From an uncultured Granulosicoccaceae bacterium (GTDB lineage Bacteria; Pseudomonadota; Gammaproteobacteria; Granulosicoccales; Granulosicoccaceae): DNA of 64,000 nt. The notes below the pieces were generated by a model. The model worked only from the letters and a program-made list of their open reading frames with translations. It did not search any database and was not told the origin of the DNA. Where the stretch lies: contig CALFCF010000068.1 of the NCBI GenBank assembly GCA_937951345.1, positions 22,850-86,849 of the forward strand. Direction: 5' to 3'. Shown here one piece after another: positions 1 to 9,018 of this stretch. Numbering within the stretch: position 1 is the first letter of the stretch; every line of letters starts with the position of its first letter. The position numbers and the translations under genes are program-made.

Positions 1-608
1 ACGTTTTGGCCAAGTAAATGGATTTCACGCACACCCTGCTCCGCCAGCATCACAACCTCCGCTATGATGTCGTCGAGTGGGCGACTGACTTCTTCGCCGC
101 GCGTGTAAGGCACTACACAAAAGCTGCAGTACTTACTGCACCCTTCAATAATCGATACGAAAGCGGTCGCGCCTTCAGCGCGTGGTTCAGGCAGGTTATC
201 GAATTTCTCGATCTCGGGAAACGAAATATCAACCTGGGGCTTGCCGCTTTGCTCTCTGTTGCGTAACAACTCGGGCAAGCGATGCAGTGTTTGAGGCCCG
301 AAGACGAGATCCACAAACGGCGCCCGCTGATTGATGGCATCACCTTCCTGAGAAGCCACACACCCCGCAACCCCGATGACAACGTCTTTTCTCAGATCTT
401 TTAACGGCCGCCAACGCCCGAGCTCTGAAAACACTTTCTCTTGGGCTTTCTCCCGGATAGAACAGGTATTGAGCAGCAGAATATCGGCATCCGCCGGATC
501 CTGGGTTAATTCCGTAGGCGTGTCCGCGTCGAGTACGTCCAGCATCTTGGCTGAATCATACTCATTCATCTGACAGCCATGCGTTTTGATAAATACTTTT
601 CTTGCCAT
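1..608 (-). CDS. miaB: tRNA-2-methylthio-N6-dimethylallyladenosine synthase MiaB (5' part, runs off left edge)
   Basis: MiaB is a radical-SAM methylthiotransferase that converts i6A37 to ms2i6A37 in tRNAs reading UNN codons. I translated the minus strand from ATG at 608. The protein opens [18 protein letters not shown], the canonical MiaB start with the first cysteine of the N-terminal [4Fe-4S] cluster. NTCSIR and GVAGC motifs supply the other two cysteines. The radical-SAM motif CSKYCSFC follows at about residue 156, inside [21 protein letters not shown]. About 202 codons are present; the rest of the radical-SAM and TRAM domains lie outside the window. Identification is firm. Confidence 0.96.
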   Translation of the reverse strand, partial: MARKVFIKTHGCQMNEYDSAKMLDVLDADTPTELTQDPADADILLLNTCSIREKAQEKVFSELGRWRPLKDLRKDVVIGVAGCVASQEGDAINQRAPFVDLVFGPQTLHRLPELLRNREQSGKPQVDISFPEIEKFDNLPEPRAEGATAFVSIIEGCSKYCSFCVVPYTRGEEVSRPLDDIIAEVVMLAEQGVREIHLLGQN

Positions 609-1194
609 TGGCGGCGAGAATACACGGTCTCCGTGCACCTGTCATCGCGAATACCCGGTCAACTGGCAGATTCGGAATCTGTGGCAATCATCATCGTGGT
701 AGCGACTACCCGGCATACAAGTCAAGCGGCCAAGGCGGTCTGCATAGACTGTTGCAAGCGGTCGCGGAAGCGCACCAGACTGTCTGCATGACTCGCTGTT
801 TGGTCATATTTTTGACCATTATCCCCACCTCACCTATCCGGCTGCCGGCCTGCAATCGCAGACAGCCTCGGTATAACCGCAGGTTGCCGGGGTGGCGCAA
901 CACTCTGTGCAGTCAATTTAAAAGCACGAGAGGATGACCATCATTGCAATCGTTGTATTTAATATTTAATGTCTCTAAAGTAACCACCTGATCCGAACGC
1001 TACAAAGACATTAAATGAAGGAATTTATGATATTATTAGTAATATATTACTATTTTTATAAAATTTAGATTGAAGATGTTTTCTTCTCAGCATCGACACA
1101 GATATTTATTAAAATTTAATGTCTATAAAATCAATTGTATTGAGTATCGCTCTGTGAATTATGGAAAACCGTTAAAACGAGGATTCTCCTGGCA
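609..1194. other. 586-bp intergenic region between miaB and the cysD fusion
   Basis: No convincing gene was found. The left part has ordinary GC content. It contains CTGCATAGACTGTTGCA at 740-756, which recurs in the repeat at 38288-38316. From about 940 to 1150 the sequence becomes strongly AT-rich and holds three copies of TTTAATGTCT, annotated separately. This AT-rich stretch most likely contains the promoter of the cysD-cysNC operon. Confidence 0.6.
965..1124. promoter_or_regulatory. Three copies of TTTAATGTCT upstream of the cysD fusion
   Basis: The decamer TTTAATGTCT occurs directly at 965-974, inverted at 1006-1015 (AGACATTAAA) and directly again at 1115-1124. The first and third copies extend to TTTAATGTCT(C/A)TAAA. 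They sit in an AT-rich region 70-230 bp ahead of the GTG start at 1195. Such arrangements often mark operators. Which protein binds is unknown; the transposase-derived DNA-binding domain of the adjacent gene is one candidate (inference). Confidence 0.45.
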
Positions 1195-3036
1195 GTGACT
1201 GAGACCTCCCCCGATACCAAGAGCCTCGCATCAGGTAATGCAGCACTACAGGAGAGACGCTTGCAGGCCGTGCGCATGCGACTGGAAGGAAAGAAGCTCG
1301 CAGATATCAGCTCAGCTGTAGGTCTCAGCCAACCCACCATTATCAGCGCGCACAAAGCATTTCTCGCCGGTGGCTGGCCAGCGGTCAATCAGTCGCGCAG
1401 AGGCAGAACCGCGGGCAGCGGGTCACTCAGCGATGCCGATGGTCATTTACGTGCTCTGCTTAGCCGCACGCGACCAGAATCAGCGTCAAAAGCAGCAAAA
1501 CTGTGGACTGCTGCTCTGCTCACAAGCTGGCTCAGTGAGCATCACGACATTACTATCACGCGCAAAACTGCAGGTCGGCAGATCATCCACTGGCAGTTGG
1601 CAGCGCCTGCTTTTGCAGAAGGCGAAAGCGCTCAGCGAAGTAAATTACCAACATTCAGGTTAGCTGTTGTACAGCATGCGGATTACATGCTGTTTGCGAC
1701 AAAAGATGCTCGTCGTCAACCGTTATGGCTGCATCAACACGGCAGTCTTAGTCGGCGCATGACGCTGGACTTTCTTGACAGGCTACTGGAGCACGCAGGA
1801 AAACCCTTCATGCTGCTGATTAACGGGATCAACATCAGCAGTGACCCAGTACTAACGCAATGGTTTAGCGATCACCGGTGTGAATGGCAGCAGGCAAAAC
1901 TGGCGACAACCCATTCAGCCAGGTCGCCAGTTCCTGCGACAGGAAAAGCACGAACGATTCTTGCAGAAACACAATCACTAGATACACCTTTTGTCGAAGC
2001 AGCGGGTTCGTCAGCCGCCCCGTCAAAACAGAAATTAACAGCACATGCACCTGGCCCTGGCCCTGGCCCTGGCAAAACGGAGAAACATTCAGTGAATGCC
2101 AACAGCAATCAAGCCATCAATGATGACAAAGCACCACTCGTCTTCGATCACCTGCATAGGCTCGAAGCGGAAAGCATACGTGTGATTCGCGAGGCAATCG
2201 CTGAGGGTGTTAACCCGGTGATGCTGTTTTCAATGGGCAAGGACAGTATCGTATTGTTGCATCTGGCAAAAAAGGCCTGCTATCCCGCGCCACTTCCATT
2301 TCCACTACTTCACATCGATACACAGTGGAAGTTTCATGCGATGTATGAATTCCGTGACAACGTTATTGCAAACGAGGATGTCAATTTCCTTGTTCATGCC
2401 AACAATACCGGTATAGAACAGCAGGTGAATCCGCTAACGCATGGTGCCGAGTTACACACGTCTATTATGAAAACCGATGCGCTGAAGCAAGCCATCGACA
2501 AACACGGTTTCGATATAGCCCTTGCCGGTAGCCGACGTGATGAAGAAGCATCACGGAGCAAAGAAAGAATATTCTCGTTTCGAAACGAGAAGCATCAATG
2601 GGATCCGAAAAACCAACGACCAGAAGTCTGGAATCTTTACAACACGATGGTCAAGCCCGGCGAAACACTGCGAGCTTACCCGTTATCGAATTGGACTGAA
2701 ATTGACATCTGGGAGTATATCCAGCGCGAATCGATAGCTATTCCATCGCTCTACTTCGCTGCTGAGCGACCCACTGTTGAACGTGATGGCATGTTGATCA
2801 TGGTCGATGATGAACGGTTACCGTTGCAGGACGGCGAAGTCCCTATGATGCGACAGGTTCGTTTTCGCTCGCTGGGTTGCTATCCGTTAACCGGTGCTTT
2901 CGAATCCACCGCGGCAACTGTGCCAGACATAATCAATGAAATACGCAAATCCGAGCTGACAGAACGCAGTGCCCGATTGAATGCACACTTAACAAGTTCA
3001 GCAATGGAAAAGAAGAAAATAGAGGGTTACTTTTGA
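1195..3036 (+). CDS. cysD: Sulfate adenylyltransferase subunit 2 (CysD) with an N-terminal inactivated IS630-transposase-like domain
   Basis: The C-terminal half (about residues 300-613) is a complete CysD, the ATP sulfurylase catalytic subunit that makes APS from ATP and sulfate. It has HLHRLEAES, the PP-loop FSMGKDS near residue 346, [28 protein letters not shown] and the KKKIEGYF terminus. Normal CysD is about 300 aa; here 299 extra residues precede it. That part resembles an IS630-family transposase: an HTH at about 22-66 ([15 protein letters not shown]), a second winged-helix-like segment at 100-136 ([15 protein letters not shown]...IIHWQL), and a DDE-like remnant at 153-228 ([20 protein letters not shown]). 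The usual acidic catalytic residues are absent there. A Gly-Pro linker (residues 287-293) joins the parts. The start is GTG at 1195, with GAGG at 1179-1182. The next gene overlaps by one base. CysD identity is certain; the transposase origin is a motif-based inference. Confidence 0.9.
   Translation: MTETSPDTKSLASGNAALQERRLQAVRMRLEGKKLADISSAVGLSQPTIISAHKAFLAGGWPAVNQSRRGRTAGSGSLSDADGHLRALLSRTRPESASKAAKLWTAALLTSWLSEHHDITITRKTAGRQIIHWQLAAPAFAEGESAQRSKLPTFRLAVVQHADYMLFATKDARRQPLWLHQHGSLSRRMTLDFLDRLLEHAGKPFMLLINGINISSDPVLTQWFSDHRCEWQQAKLATTHSARSPVPATGKARTILAETQSLDTPFVEAAGSSAAPSKQKLTAHAPGPGPGPGKTEKHSVNANSNQAINDDKAPLVFDHLHRLEAESIRVIREAIAEGVNPVMLFSMGKDSIVLLHLAKKACYPAPLPFPLLHIDTQWKFHAMYEFRDNVIANEDVNFLVHANNTGIEQQVNPLTHGAELHTSIMKTDALKQAIDKHGFDIALAGSRRDEEASRSKERIFSFRNEKHQWDPKNQRPEVWNLYNTMVKPGETLRAYPLSNWTEIDIWEYIQRESIAIPSLYFAAERPTVERDGMLIMVDDERLPLQDGEVPMMRQVRFRSLGCYPLTGAFESTAATVPDIINEIRKSELTERSARLNAHLTSSAMEKKKIEGYF
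2051..2073 (+). repeat. Hexanucleotide repeat (CTGGCC x3.8) in the linker of the cysD fusion
   Basis: Nearly four copies of CTGGCC encode the PGPGPGPG linker between the transposase-like part and CysD. Because the unit is six bases long, copy-number change would alter linker length without shifting the frame. Confidence 0.85.
2078..2094 (+). promoter_or_regulatory. Possible internal ribosome-binding site and GTG start for stand-alone CysD
   Basis: GGAG at 2079-2082 lies nine bases before an in-frame GTG at 2092-2094, codon 300 of the fusion gene. Translation from here would give a 314-residue protein, close to the usual CysD length, beginning just after the Gly-Pro linker. This suggests the gene may yield both the fusion and a normal CysD. 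It is an inference from spacing and length only. Confidence 0.5.
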
Positions 3037-4946
3037 TGCGATCCACAGCAGTAAAATTGGTAGATGTCAGTGCTTCAGCAGAGAGTGTTGGTAAAAAGAC
3101 GCTTTTACATTTAATTACCTGCGGTAGTGTCGACGACGGTAAAAGTACGTTGCTCGGCCGTCTACTGCAGGAGACCGACTCTCTGCCGCAAGATGAACTG
3201 GAGAGATTGACCGACGATTCGCGCAAGTTCGGTACGCAAGGAAACGCCACCGATTTCGCGTTGTTGTCTGACGGACTCAGCGCCGAGCGGCAGCAAGGTA
3301 TCACCATTGATGTCGCCTATCGCTTCTTTTCCACAACCACCCGTAAGTTCGTCGTTGCCGATACACCGGGGCACGAACAATATACGCGCAACATGGTTTC
3401 GGGTGCCGCATCAGCAGATGCAGCGCTGTTGTTGGTCGATGCCAGAAATGGTCTAAGCAAGCAATCTCTGCGGCACAGCTATCTGGTTGGATTGTTAGGT
3501 GTTCGACACCTGGTGTTGGCTGTCAACAAGATGGATCTGGTTTCATACTCTGAAACAGTATTCAACCAGATCGTCGAGACCTTTCAACAATACGCCAAAA
3601 ATGCCGGTATCGACGTCATCACTGCAGTACCTGTTTCTGCGTTGCACGGCGACAACATTACCGAGCGCAGCGCCAACATGCCTTGGTATCACGGATCAAC
3701 CATCCTGTCATGCCTGGAAACATTGCCTGTAGAACCTGAAGCGGCACGCGAACTTCCCTTTCGTATGGCTGTTCAATGGGTAAATCGCCCAAACATGGAT
3801 TTCCGTGGATATGCAGGCACAGTGAGTAGCGGTGAAGTGCGCAGCGGTGACACGGTGCGGATACAACCATCAGGTAAACCGGCAACAGTAGATAAAATTG
3901 TCACCGCTGATGGCGATCTGGAACTTGCCGTCGCCGGTCAGTCGATCACGTTAACAATGACTGAAGAGATCGATGTTTCACGCGGCGATGTGATATCCAC
4001 TACAGATGAACCTGCCAGTACTGCTGACCAGTTTGAATGCAGCATTATCTGGATGGATGAAAGCGCTATGCTCGCCGGGCGCCCTTACGTCATGAAAATC
4101 GGTACGCAACAAACCGGTGCGACGATAACGGATATCAAGCATGAAATTAATGTCACTACGCTTGAGCAGACTGCAGCAAAACAGCTTGAGCAAAATGCTA
4201 TCGGTATCTGCAATTTAAGCACTGATCGCCAGATTGCATTTGATGCATTCAAAGACAACCGGGACACCGGTGGCTTTATCCTGATTGACAAATTAACCAA
4301 TCAGACGGTTGGCATTGGAATGCTGAACTTTGCACTGCGTCGTTCAGATAATATTCACATGCAGGCAGTCGATGTTGACAAGGGCGCACGCTCAGAGCTT
4401 AAAAGTCAAAAAGCCTGCATACTCTGGTTTACCGGTTTGTCAGGTGCAGGTAAGTCAACCATTGCGAATATCGTTGAGCGTAAATTAGCCAAACAAGGGC
4501 GCCATACCTATTTGCTGGACGGTGACAATGTGCGTCACGGGTTAAACAAAGATCTTGGCTTTACTGATGCTGACCGGGTTGAAAACATTCGGCGTATCGG
4601 GGAAGTGGCAGGACTGATGGTCGACAGCGGCTTGATCGTACTATCAGCTTTTATCTCACCCTTCCGGTCAGAGCGTCAGATGGCGAGAAATCTGGTTGAT
4701 GATGATGAATTTCTGGAAGTGTATGTCGAGACCCCGCTTTCAATCGCGGAAGAGCGTGACCCCAAAGGCTTGTATAAAAAGGCCCGGCGCGGCGAACTGA
4801 AAAACTTTACGGGTATCGATTCACCTTATGAGCCGCCCGAGACACCGGAGATTCTTGTCAATACGGCGTCGCACACCGCCGAGCAGGCAGCCGAACGTGT
4901 GATTCTGGAGCTGCGAAAAAAAGGCATCATTGGTGAAAGTGATTAA
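3036..4946 (+). CDS. cysNC: Bifunctional sulfate adenylyltransferase subunit 1 / adenylylsulfate kinase (CysNC)
   Basis: The N-terminal part is CysN, the GTPase subunit that partners CysD. It has the P-loop GSVDDGKST (about residues 30-38), [21 protein letters not shown] and NKMD, followed by the beta-barrel domains. From about residue 450 there is a fused APS kinase (CysC) with GLSGAGKST near 467, [15 protein letters not shown], and [11 protein letters not shown]. Together the protein helps make APS and phosphorylates it to PAPS for sulfate reduction or sulfation, as in NodQ. At 636 aa it has the usual length of the fused form. ATG at 3036 overlaps the cysD stop (TGATG), indicating translational coupling. 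A TTG immediately upstream (3033) is a less likely start. Confidence 0.96.
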   Translation: MRSTAVKLVDVSASAESVGKKTLLHLITCGSVDDGKSTLLGRLLQETDSLPQDELERLTDDSRKFGTQGNATDFALLSDGLSAERQQGITIDVAYRFFSTTTRKFVVADTPGHEQYTRNMVSGAASADAALLLVDARNGLSKQSLRHSYLVGLLGVRHLVLAVNKMDLVSYSETVFNQIVETFQQYAKNAGIDVITAVPVSALHGDNITERSANMPWYHGSTILSCLETLPVEPEAARELPFRMAVQWVNRPNMDFRGYAGTVSSGEVRSGDTVRIQPSGKPATVDKIVTADGDLELAVAGQSITLTMTEEIDVSRGDVISTTDEPASTADQFECSIIWMDESAMLAGRPYVMKIGTQQTGATITDIKHEINVTTLEQTAAKQLEQNAIGICNLSTDRQIAFDAFKDNRDTGGFILIDKLTNQTVGIGMLNFALRRSDNIHMQAVDVDKGARSELKSQKACILWFTGLSGAGKSTIANIVERKLAKQGRHTYLLDGDNVRHGLNKDLGFTDADRVENIRRIGEVAGLMVDSGLIVLSAFISPFRSERQMARNLVDDDEFLEVYVETPLSIAEERDPKGLYKKARRGELKNFTGIDSPYEPPETPEILVNTASHTAEQAAERVILELRKKGIIGESD

Positions 4947-4957
4947 CACAATTCGAT

Positions 4958-5032
4958 AAATGGTTTAACGCTAAACGATTTAATACCAAATGATTTAATA
5001 CTAAATGATTTGATACCGAATGATTTGATCAA
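4958..5032. repeat. Five tandem copies of a 15-bp unit (AAATGATTTAATACC-like)
   Basis: Units run 4958-4972, 4973-4987, 4988-5002, 5003-5017 and 5018-5032, with a few substitutions and no length change. The array fills the space between the convergent ends of cysNC and the nitrile hydratase operon and reaches the stop codon of the latter. No hairpin terminator is evident in it. Confidence 0.85.
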
Positions 5033-5424
5033 TCCCGATCGATAACTATCGGCTCACCATGCGGCGTATGCAACGCCGCATCGTGCCAGCGTTTTTGTAA
5101 GTCGGTAAGTTCATTGCTATACGCAAGTTTGCAGTCAACAAGAATACGCTCCAGCGCATTTAACCAGTGCAGGTAGTAGGTATCACCGTTGTCCGGATCA
5201 CCGGCTGCCTGCGCGCGTGCAATCTCATTACCCAAGGTTGCAGACCACTGCGACCATTCAAATAATCCCTGTTGGTGTAGCTCAACCACCATAGCAAACA
5301 CCTGTGCATGCCAGGGTTCGGCAAAAACCGGTTCGCCATCGTGTTGAGGCAGTTCTGCATGGCGCTGAACAAGTGCGCTGATATTTTCTGATACCTTCGG
5401 ATCAGTTGTATTTGTTATCGTCAC
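5029..5424 (-). CDS. Nitrile hydratase accessory/activator protein
   Basis: This 131-residue protein is the third gene of the nitrile hydratase operon. Its composition and motifs (EPVFAEPWHAQVFAMVVELHQQGLFEW, then a WLNALERIL segment) match small beta-subunit-like proteins that act as cobalt chaperones or self-subunit-swapping partners for Co-type nitrile hydratases. It would help insert cobalt into the alpha subunit. It follows nthB with a 28-bp gap, in the order alpha-beta-activator typical of these operons. Identification comes from family resemblance and position. Confidence 0.85.
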   Translation of the reverse strand: MTITNTTDPKVSENISALVQRHAELPQHDGEPVFAEPWHAQVFAMVVELHQQGLFEWSQWSATLGNEIARAQAAGDPDNGDTYYLHWLNALERILVDCKLAYSNELTDLQKRWHDAALHTPHGEPIVIDRD

Positions 5425-5452
5425 GATTGCACCCTACCTACCATCAATACCA

Positions 5453-6136
5453 TCACTCTTCGTGTTCAGCCGTGTTTGCCGGAAGCAGATAAGGCTCCCA
5501 GCAATCCACCATGACAGTGCCGTCGAAAGCGGTGTCCGTATCGCCCCACAAACCGGCAGCAGCGAACTCAATGTTGTACAGCCAGTGTGGATCCTCACCC
5601 TGCCCTGTGGCATGGGAATCAGGATAGATATGACACCCATGAACTTCAGCGACGATACCTTGTTGACCACGAATATAAGCAGGAAGACGGGTGTGCGTTG
5701 CCGGCTGATAGTTTTTCACCATCACTTGATCACCCACTCGAAAGTGCGGTTTGGAGTCTGCCTGTCGCTCGACAGGGGCGCCGCGCTGTAGCGCGCCTTT
5801 AACATCTGCGGCCTTTAAAACACGTTCAACGCTTTGCGATTTTTGTAGAGGTTTGCCTTCTGCGAGCTCCGCTTCGGTAAGCAAACCTTTACGAACCAGC
5901 ATGCGTTGCAGCGCTTCAAACCATATACGGTAGTAGCTGCTGTTTAAATACAATGCCTGCGGCAGGCTTTCACGGGAGAAACGTGACTCATCCAGATTCC
6001 ATTTACCGGTGGCCCCACAGGCAAGTGTCAACGCTAAAACACGACGCTCCCACTCGGCATGAAATAAATCATCATCCTGACTATTTTCGATAGCACCGTA
6101 TCCGTGGTGTCCACCCATATCGTGTACCCCATTCAC
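5453..6136 (-). CDS. nthB: Nitrile hydratase beta subunit
   Basis: The protein opens MNGVHDMGGHHGYG, the hallmark start of nitrile hydratase beta subunits, and contains ALYLNSSYYRIWFEALQRML in its helical N-terminal half. The C-terminal SH3-like barrel has FRVGDQVMVKNYQPATHTRLPAYIRG and the motif region WLYNIEFAAAGLWG. At 227 aa it is of normal length. It pairs with the alpha subunit encoded 31 bp upstream to hydrate nitriles to amides in the cytoplasm. Confidence 0.95.
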   Translation of the reverse strand: MNGVHDMGGHHGYGAIENSQDDDLFHAEWERRVLALTLACGATGKWNLDESRFSRESLPQALYLNSSYYRIWFEALQRMLVRKGLLTEAELAEGKPLQKSQSVERVLKAADVKGALQRGAPVERQADSKPHFRVGDQVMVKNYQPATHTRLPAYIRGQQGIVAEVHGCHIYPDSHATGQGEDPHWLYNIEFAAAGLWGDTDTAFDGTVMVDCWEPYLLPANTAEHEE

Positions 6137-6167
6137 AACGCGTAAACTCCCTGCTCGGTTAACCCGA

Positions 6168-6794
6168 TCATGTTGCCGTAGGCTCTGTCAATGGCAAACC
6201 GGTGCCAATCATGGAATCACGGGTAACCAGCGTTGCAAGTGTGGCTTCATCGTAGGCATCAGTCCCGGGCGGGCGCTCCGGCAACACCAGATAACGCATC
6301 TCAGCGGTCGAATCCCAGACGCGAATCCGTTTGTTCCGGGGTAACTCAACACCAAACTCAGCTAATACTTTGTGCGGTTCTCTAACCGCCCGTGATCGGT
6401 AAGGCGCCGACTTGTACCAAGTCGGTGGCAACCCGAGAACCGGCCACGGGTAACACGAACACAGCGTGCAAACAACCATATTGTGAACATCAGCGGTGTT
6501 GGCGACGACTTTCATGTGTTCACCTTGTCGCCCGCTAAAGCCAAGCGAGGCGATAGCAGCGGAGCCGTCCTGCAGCAACCAGTCATGGTACTGCGGATCA
6601 ACCCATGCACGCGCAACCACCTGCGCGCCGTTTCGCGGACCAATACGGGTCTCACAATGTTCGATTAGCGCATCAAGTGTTGCTGGCTCTACATAACCTT
6701 TGTCCGTCAACAGCGTTTCTAGCGCACGAACACGTACGGCTATCTCGTCGAGATGCGAGTGGTCGTGATCGTCATGATTATGATCGTGAGACAT
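6168..6794 (-). CDS. nthA: Nitrile hydratase alpha subunit, cobalt type
   Basis: The metal-claw motif [14 protein letters not shown] is present (C109, C112, S113, C114). Thr between the first two claw cysteines is the signature of cobalt enzymes, where iron enzymes have Ser. Other family segments are [21 protein letters not shown] and [16 protein letters not shown]. The N-terminus is unusual: the first 14 residues hold five histidines among aspartates, which could bind metal; this is inference. First gene of the nthA-nthB-activator operon. The enzyme hydrates nitriles to amides; no amidase is seen next to it. Confidence 0.95.
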   Translation of the reverse strand: MSHDHNHDDHDHSHLDEIAVRVRALETLLTDKGYVEPATLDALIEHCETRIGPRNGAQVVARAWVDPQYHDWLLQDGSAAIASLGFSGRQGEHMKVVANTADVHNMVVCTLCSCYPWPVLGLPPTWYKSAPYRSRAVREPHKVLAEFGVELPRNKRIRVWDSTAEMRYLVLPERPPGTDAYDEATLATLVTRDSMIGTGLPLTEPTAT

Positions 6795-6844
6795 GGGTTC
6801 TCCCGGTCTGGAACAGGCTCAGAGTAAGCCCGGTACCCCGTTAA

Positions 6845-7846
6845 ATGTGCCACAGCTTAAATGACAAGAAAAGATTCTTTGCATTACACTCACTTGCCAT
6901 GGAAATCGCAAATCAAACTGTCCCTCCCGGTACGCGCTGTTATATCGATCTGCCGTTGCCACCGCTCTATACGCATACGTCAGTATCGATGCCGATTCAT
7001 GTCATCAACGGCAAGCGTCCGGGACCCATTCTTGCCGTCACCGCTGCGCTGCACGGCGACGAAATTAACGGTATCGAAATTATCCGCAGACTACTTGAGA
7101 GTCGCCGTTTCAACCGCCTCAGAGGTACGCTGGTCACCGTGCCTGTGGTTAATGTTTACGGGTTTTTATCAGGTTCGCGCTACCTGCCCGATCGGCGCGA
7201 TCTGAACCGGTCTTTTCCCGGCTCCAGGCGTGGTTCGATGGCAAGTCGCCTGGCAAATCTGTTTTTAAACGATGTACTTAAAAACGCAACGCATGTTATC
7301 GATTTGCATACCGGGGCTGCTGGTCGTGACAACTTGCCGCAAATTCGCTACGACTTCAAGTCTGCCAACGAAGATATCGAGCAAATGGCGCAGGCTTTTA
7401 ACGCCCCCGTGATACTGAATTCCAAACCGACAAAAGGTACGGTTCGCGCTGCAATGGGCAACGCACCTTATTTACTGTACGAGGCAGGTGAGGCGCTGCG
7501 CTTTAACGAACAGGCGATTCGCAGTGGCGTTCGAGGACTGCAAAACGTCATGCGCACCCTTGAAATGATTCCACCGTCGCCGACTGAATCTAACACATCA
7601 ACATCCAGAATCTGCACTGATAGTCAATGGATCAGAGCACCGCAAAGCGGTATTTTGAGAAGCTACAAGCGCCTTGGGTCAACAGTTGAAAGTGGTGCTG
7701 TGCTTGGCGTTGTTGCCGATCCGTTTGGTGAACTGGAAGGGGAAATCATCAGCAAAAACGACGGCATCGTTATTGGCATGACGAATAATCCACTGGTGCA
7801 TGAAGGTGAAGCCTTGTTTCATCTAGGCAAAGTGCAGGACGGATGA
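6845..7846 (+). CDS. Succinylglutamate desuccinylase/aspartoacylase family hydrolase
   Basis: This is a zinc-dependent M14-type deacylase by motif. HGDEINGIEIIRR supplies the His and Glu zinc ligands, DLHTG the second His, and RDLNRSFPGSR the substrate-binding arginines. The C-terminal third (WIRAPQSGILRSYKRLGSTVESGAVLGVVADPFGE) resembles the lipoyl-like beta domain seen in many of these proteins. The substrate cannot be told from sequence. Position 6845 gives 333 aa, but the ATG at 6899 (MEIANQTVPPGTR) is an equally good start; neither has a strong Shine-Dalgarno sequence. It is divergent from the nitrile hydratase operon. Confidence 0.85.
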   Translation: MCHSLNDKKRFFALHSLAMEIANQTVPPGTRCYIDLPLPPLYTHTSVSMPIHVINGKRPGPILAVTAALHGDEINGIEIIRRLLESRRFNRLRGTLVTVPVVNVYGFLSGSRYLPDRRDLNRSFPGSRRGSMASRLANLFLNDVLKNATHVIDLHTGAAGRDNLPQIRYDFKSANEDIEQMAQAFNAPVILNSKPTKGTVRAAMGNAPYLLYEAGEALRFNEQAIRSGVRGLQNVMRTLEMIPPSPTESNTSTSRICTDSQWIRAPQSGILRSYKRLGSTVESGAVLGVVADPFGELEGEIISKNDGIVIGMTNNPLVHEGEALFHLGKVQDG

Positions 7847-7900
7847 CTAACGTTGACGTCAGAAAATCTAGTGAATCCCGACTATCAAAAGACTGATTAA

Positions 7901-8314
7901 TCACGGACGCAACGTCACGCCTAAATTATCTACCAGCTCTTGCGCAAATTTTATCTTCCATGCCGGGTTAGCCTGCTCCATAAGATCAATTTCAGCACTT
8001 GCTGTTTTTTCACGCGTTTCAGAGGTTCGCGGACCAAGATATATCTCAGGATCTTGTTCCTTCGCCATCTGAATCACCGCTTCCCTGGTCATGTAGTACA
8101 GTACCAGCTCGGAATTTTTAAACAATAACCGTGACGCAACATTACCCCGTTCCCTACAAGTAAGTTCATAGAAACCATCTCTCGCAACAATCTCTTGCTC
8201 TACATCCACATTTCGAGTGCGTGAAAGCAAAAAAAGGCGATGCTGAGCATCGTTCGGTCGCAGGCGATCACGGATTTCGTTGAGTGACTTCTGTATGCTT
8301 TCAATACTCTCCAT
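7901..8314 (-). CDS. Putative immunity protein paired with the TNT toxin
   Basis: I do not recognise the family with certainty. The 137-residue protein is soluble and acidic, with SRLLFKNSELVLYYMTREAVIQMAKEQ in its centre and no signal peptide. It lies 76 bp downstream of a solo TNT-domain toxin gene on the same strand. Toxin-then-immunity is the usual order in polymorphic toxin cassettes, so immunity is the most economical reading. The annotation rests on context rather than on a recognised domain. It converges on the aspartoacylase-like gene. Confidence 0.5.
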   Translation of the reverse strand: MESIESIQKSLNEIRDRLRPNDAQHRLFLLSRTRNVDVEQEIVARDGFYELTCRERGNVASRLLFKNSELVLYYMTREAVIQMAKEQDPEIYLGPRTSETREKTASAEIDLMEQANPAWKIKFAQELVDNLGVTLRP

Positions 8315-8390
8315 ATTTATGAACTCACATTGTCAGAATATTCAACTGTGGTTACAACACTCGAATAAAACTCGTAAATATAAACAATCA

Positions 8391-8759
8391 TTAGGTATTC
8401 AGGTAACGACTACTTCCCGGCGAGCGTAGTCTCATAAGCCATCCATTTTCAACCAGCCAGTTGATTTGTCCGCCCCGATAGCTGGTGATGAAATGTATCG
8501 ACACACCCTCACTTTCAGCTATTTGATTCCAGTCAACCTGGTATTGCACAGCGCCGCCCTTGAATCCAAACCAGGCAACAACAGTACCCTGGAAAACAGG
8601 TAACGATTTGAGAATTTGATATTCATGCAGATCATTTCGATCAGTGTCCGGCGGTAACGATCTTTCCTCAAACGGCGTTCCGGCCGGTGAGAAAAATGAC
8701 CCTCGCTCATCGCCATACCTGTCGATACGACCGTCAATCATTTCGTTAGCTTCGCTCAT
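8391..8759 (-). CDS. Stand-alone TNT-domain NAD(+) glycohydrolase toxin
   Basis: The 122-residue protein is almost entirely a TNT (tuberculosis necrotizing toxin) domain. The family pattern is clear in order: DRYGDERGSFFSPAGTPFEERSLPP, then YQILKSLPV, WFGFKGGAVQYQ, and near the end INWLVENGWLMRL. TNT domains hydrolyse NAD(P)+ and normally sit at the C-terminus of large secreted proteins such as CpnT or polymorphic toxins. Here only about 10 residues precede the domain, with no signal peptide or delivery domain. It may be an orphan toxin cassette, a toxin delivered by an adaptor elsewhere, or an intracellular toxin-antitoxin-like module. The glutamine in GGAVQYQ aligns with the catalytic Gln region of the family. 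A putative immunity gene follows. Confidence 0.82.
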   Translation of the reverse strand: MSEANEMIDGRIDRYGDERGSFFSPAGTPFEERSLPPDTDRNDLHEYQILKSLPVFQGTVVAWFGFKGGAVQYQVDWNQIAESEGVSIHFITSYRGGQINWLVENGWLMRLRSPGSSRYLNT

Positions 8760-8971
8760 TCAAACCTTTGTTCCAGTTAATTGGTATTGATACTGAACGC
8801 ACCCTATACAAAAACTTCCTATCAATAAATCCTCAATACCATACTTAATCTACGATAAAAGGGATTACGCGTAATCAATGTACCACAAGCAACTGCCTTG
8901 CTATTAGTACAATGGACTGGCATCAATAAATCAGTAAGAAAGAAAATCACAGTAGCGGGCCACATAACCTC

Positions 8972-9003
8972 ACAACACTTACAACACTTATAACCCTTAT
9001 AAC
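8972..9003. repeat. 9-bp tandem repeat (ACAACACTT/ATAACCCTT)
   Basis: Two perfect copies of ACAACACTT (8972-8980, 8981-8989) are followed by ATAACCCTT and a partial ATAAC. The array ends about 15 bp before the start codon of the outer-membrane-type gene, so it lies in its leader or promoter region. Confidence 0.7.
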
Positions 9004-9018
9004 TGGACGGACGGCAGT

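Noticed and set aside
602..937. Plus-strand open frame after miaB
   Set aside because: It overlaps the miaB start region, lacks a ribosome site and resembles no protein family; taken as chance.
4947..5032. CRISPR-like array
   Set aside because: The units are contiguous 15-bp tandem repeats without spacers.
8760..9018. Delivery domain for the TNT toxin upstream
   Set aside because: No in-frame extension or separate gene for one is visible; the region is non-coding.
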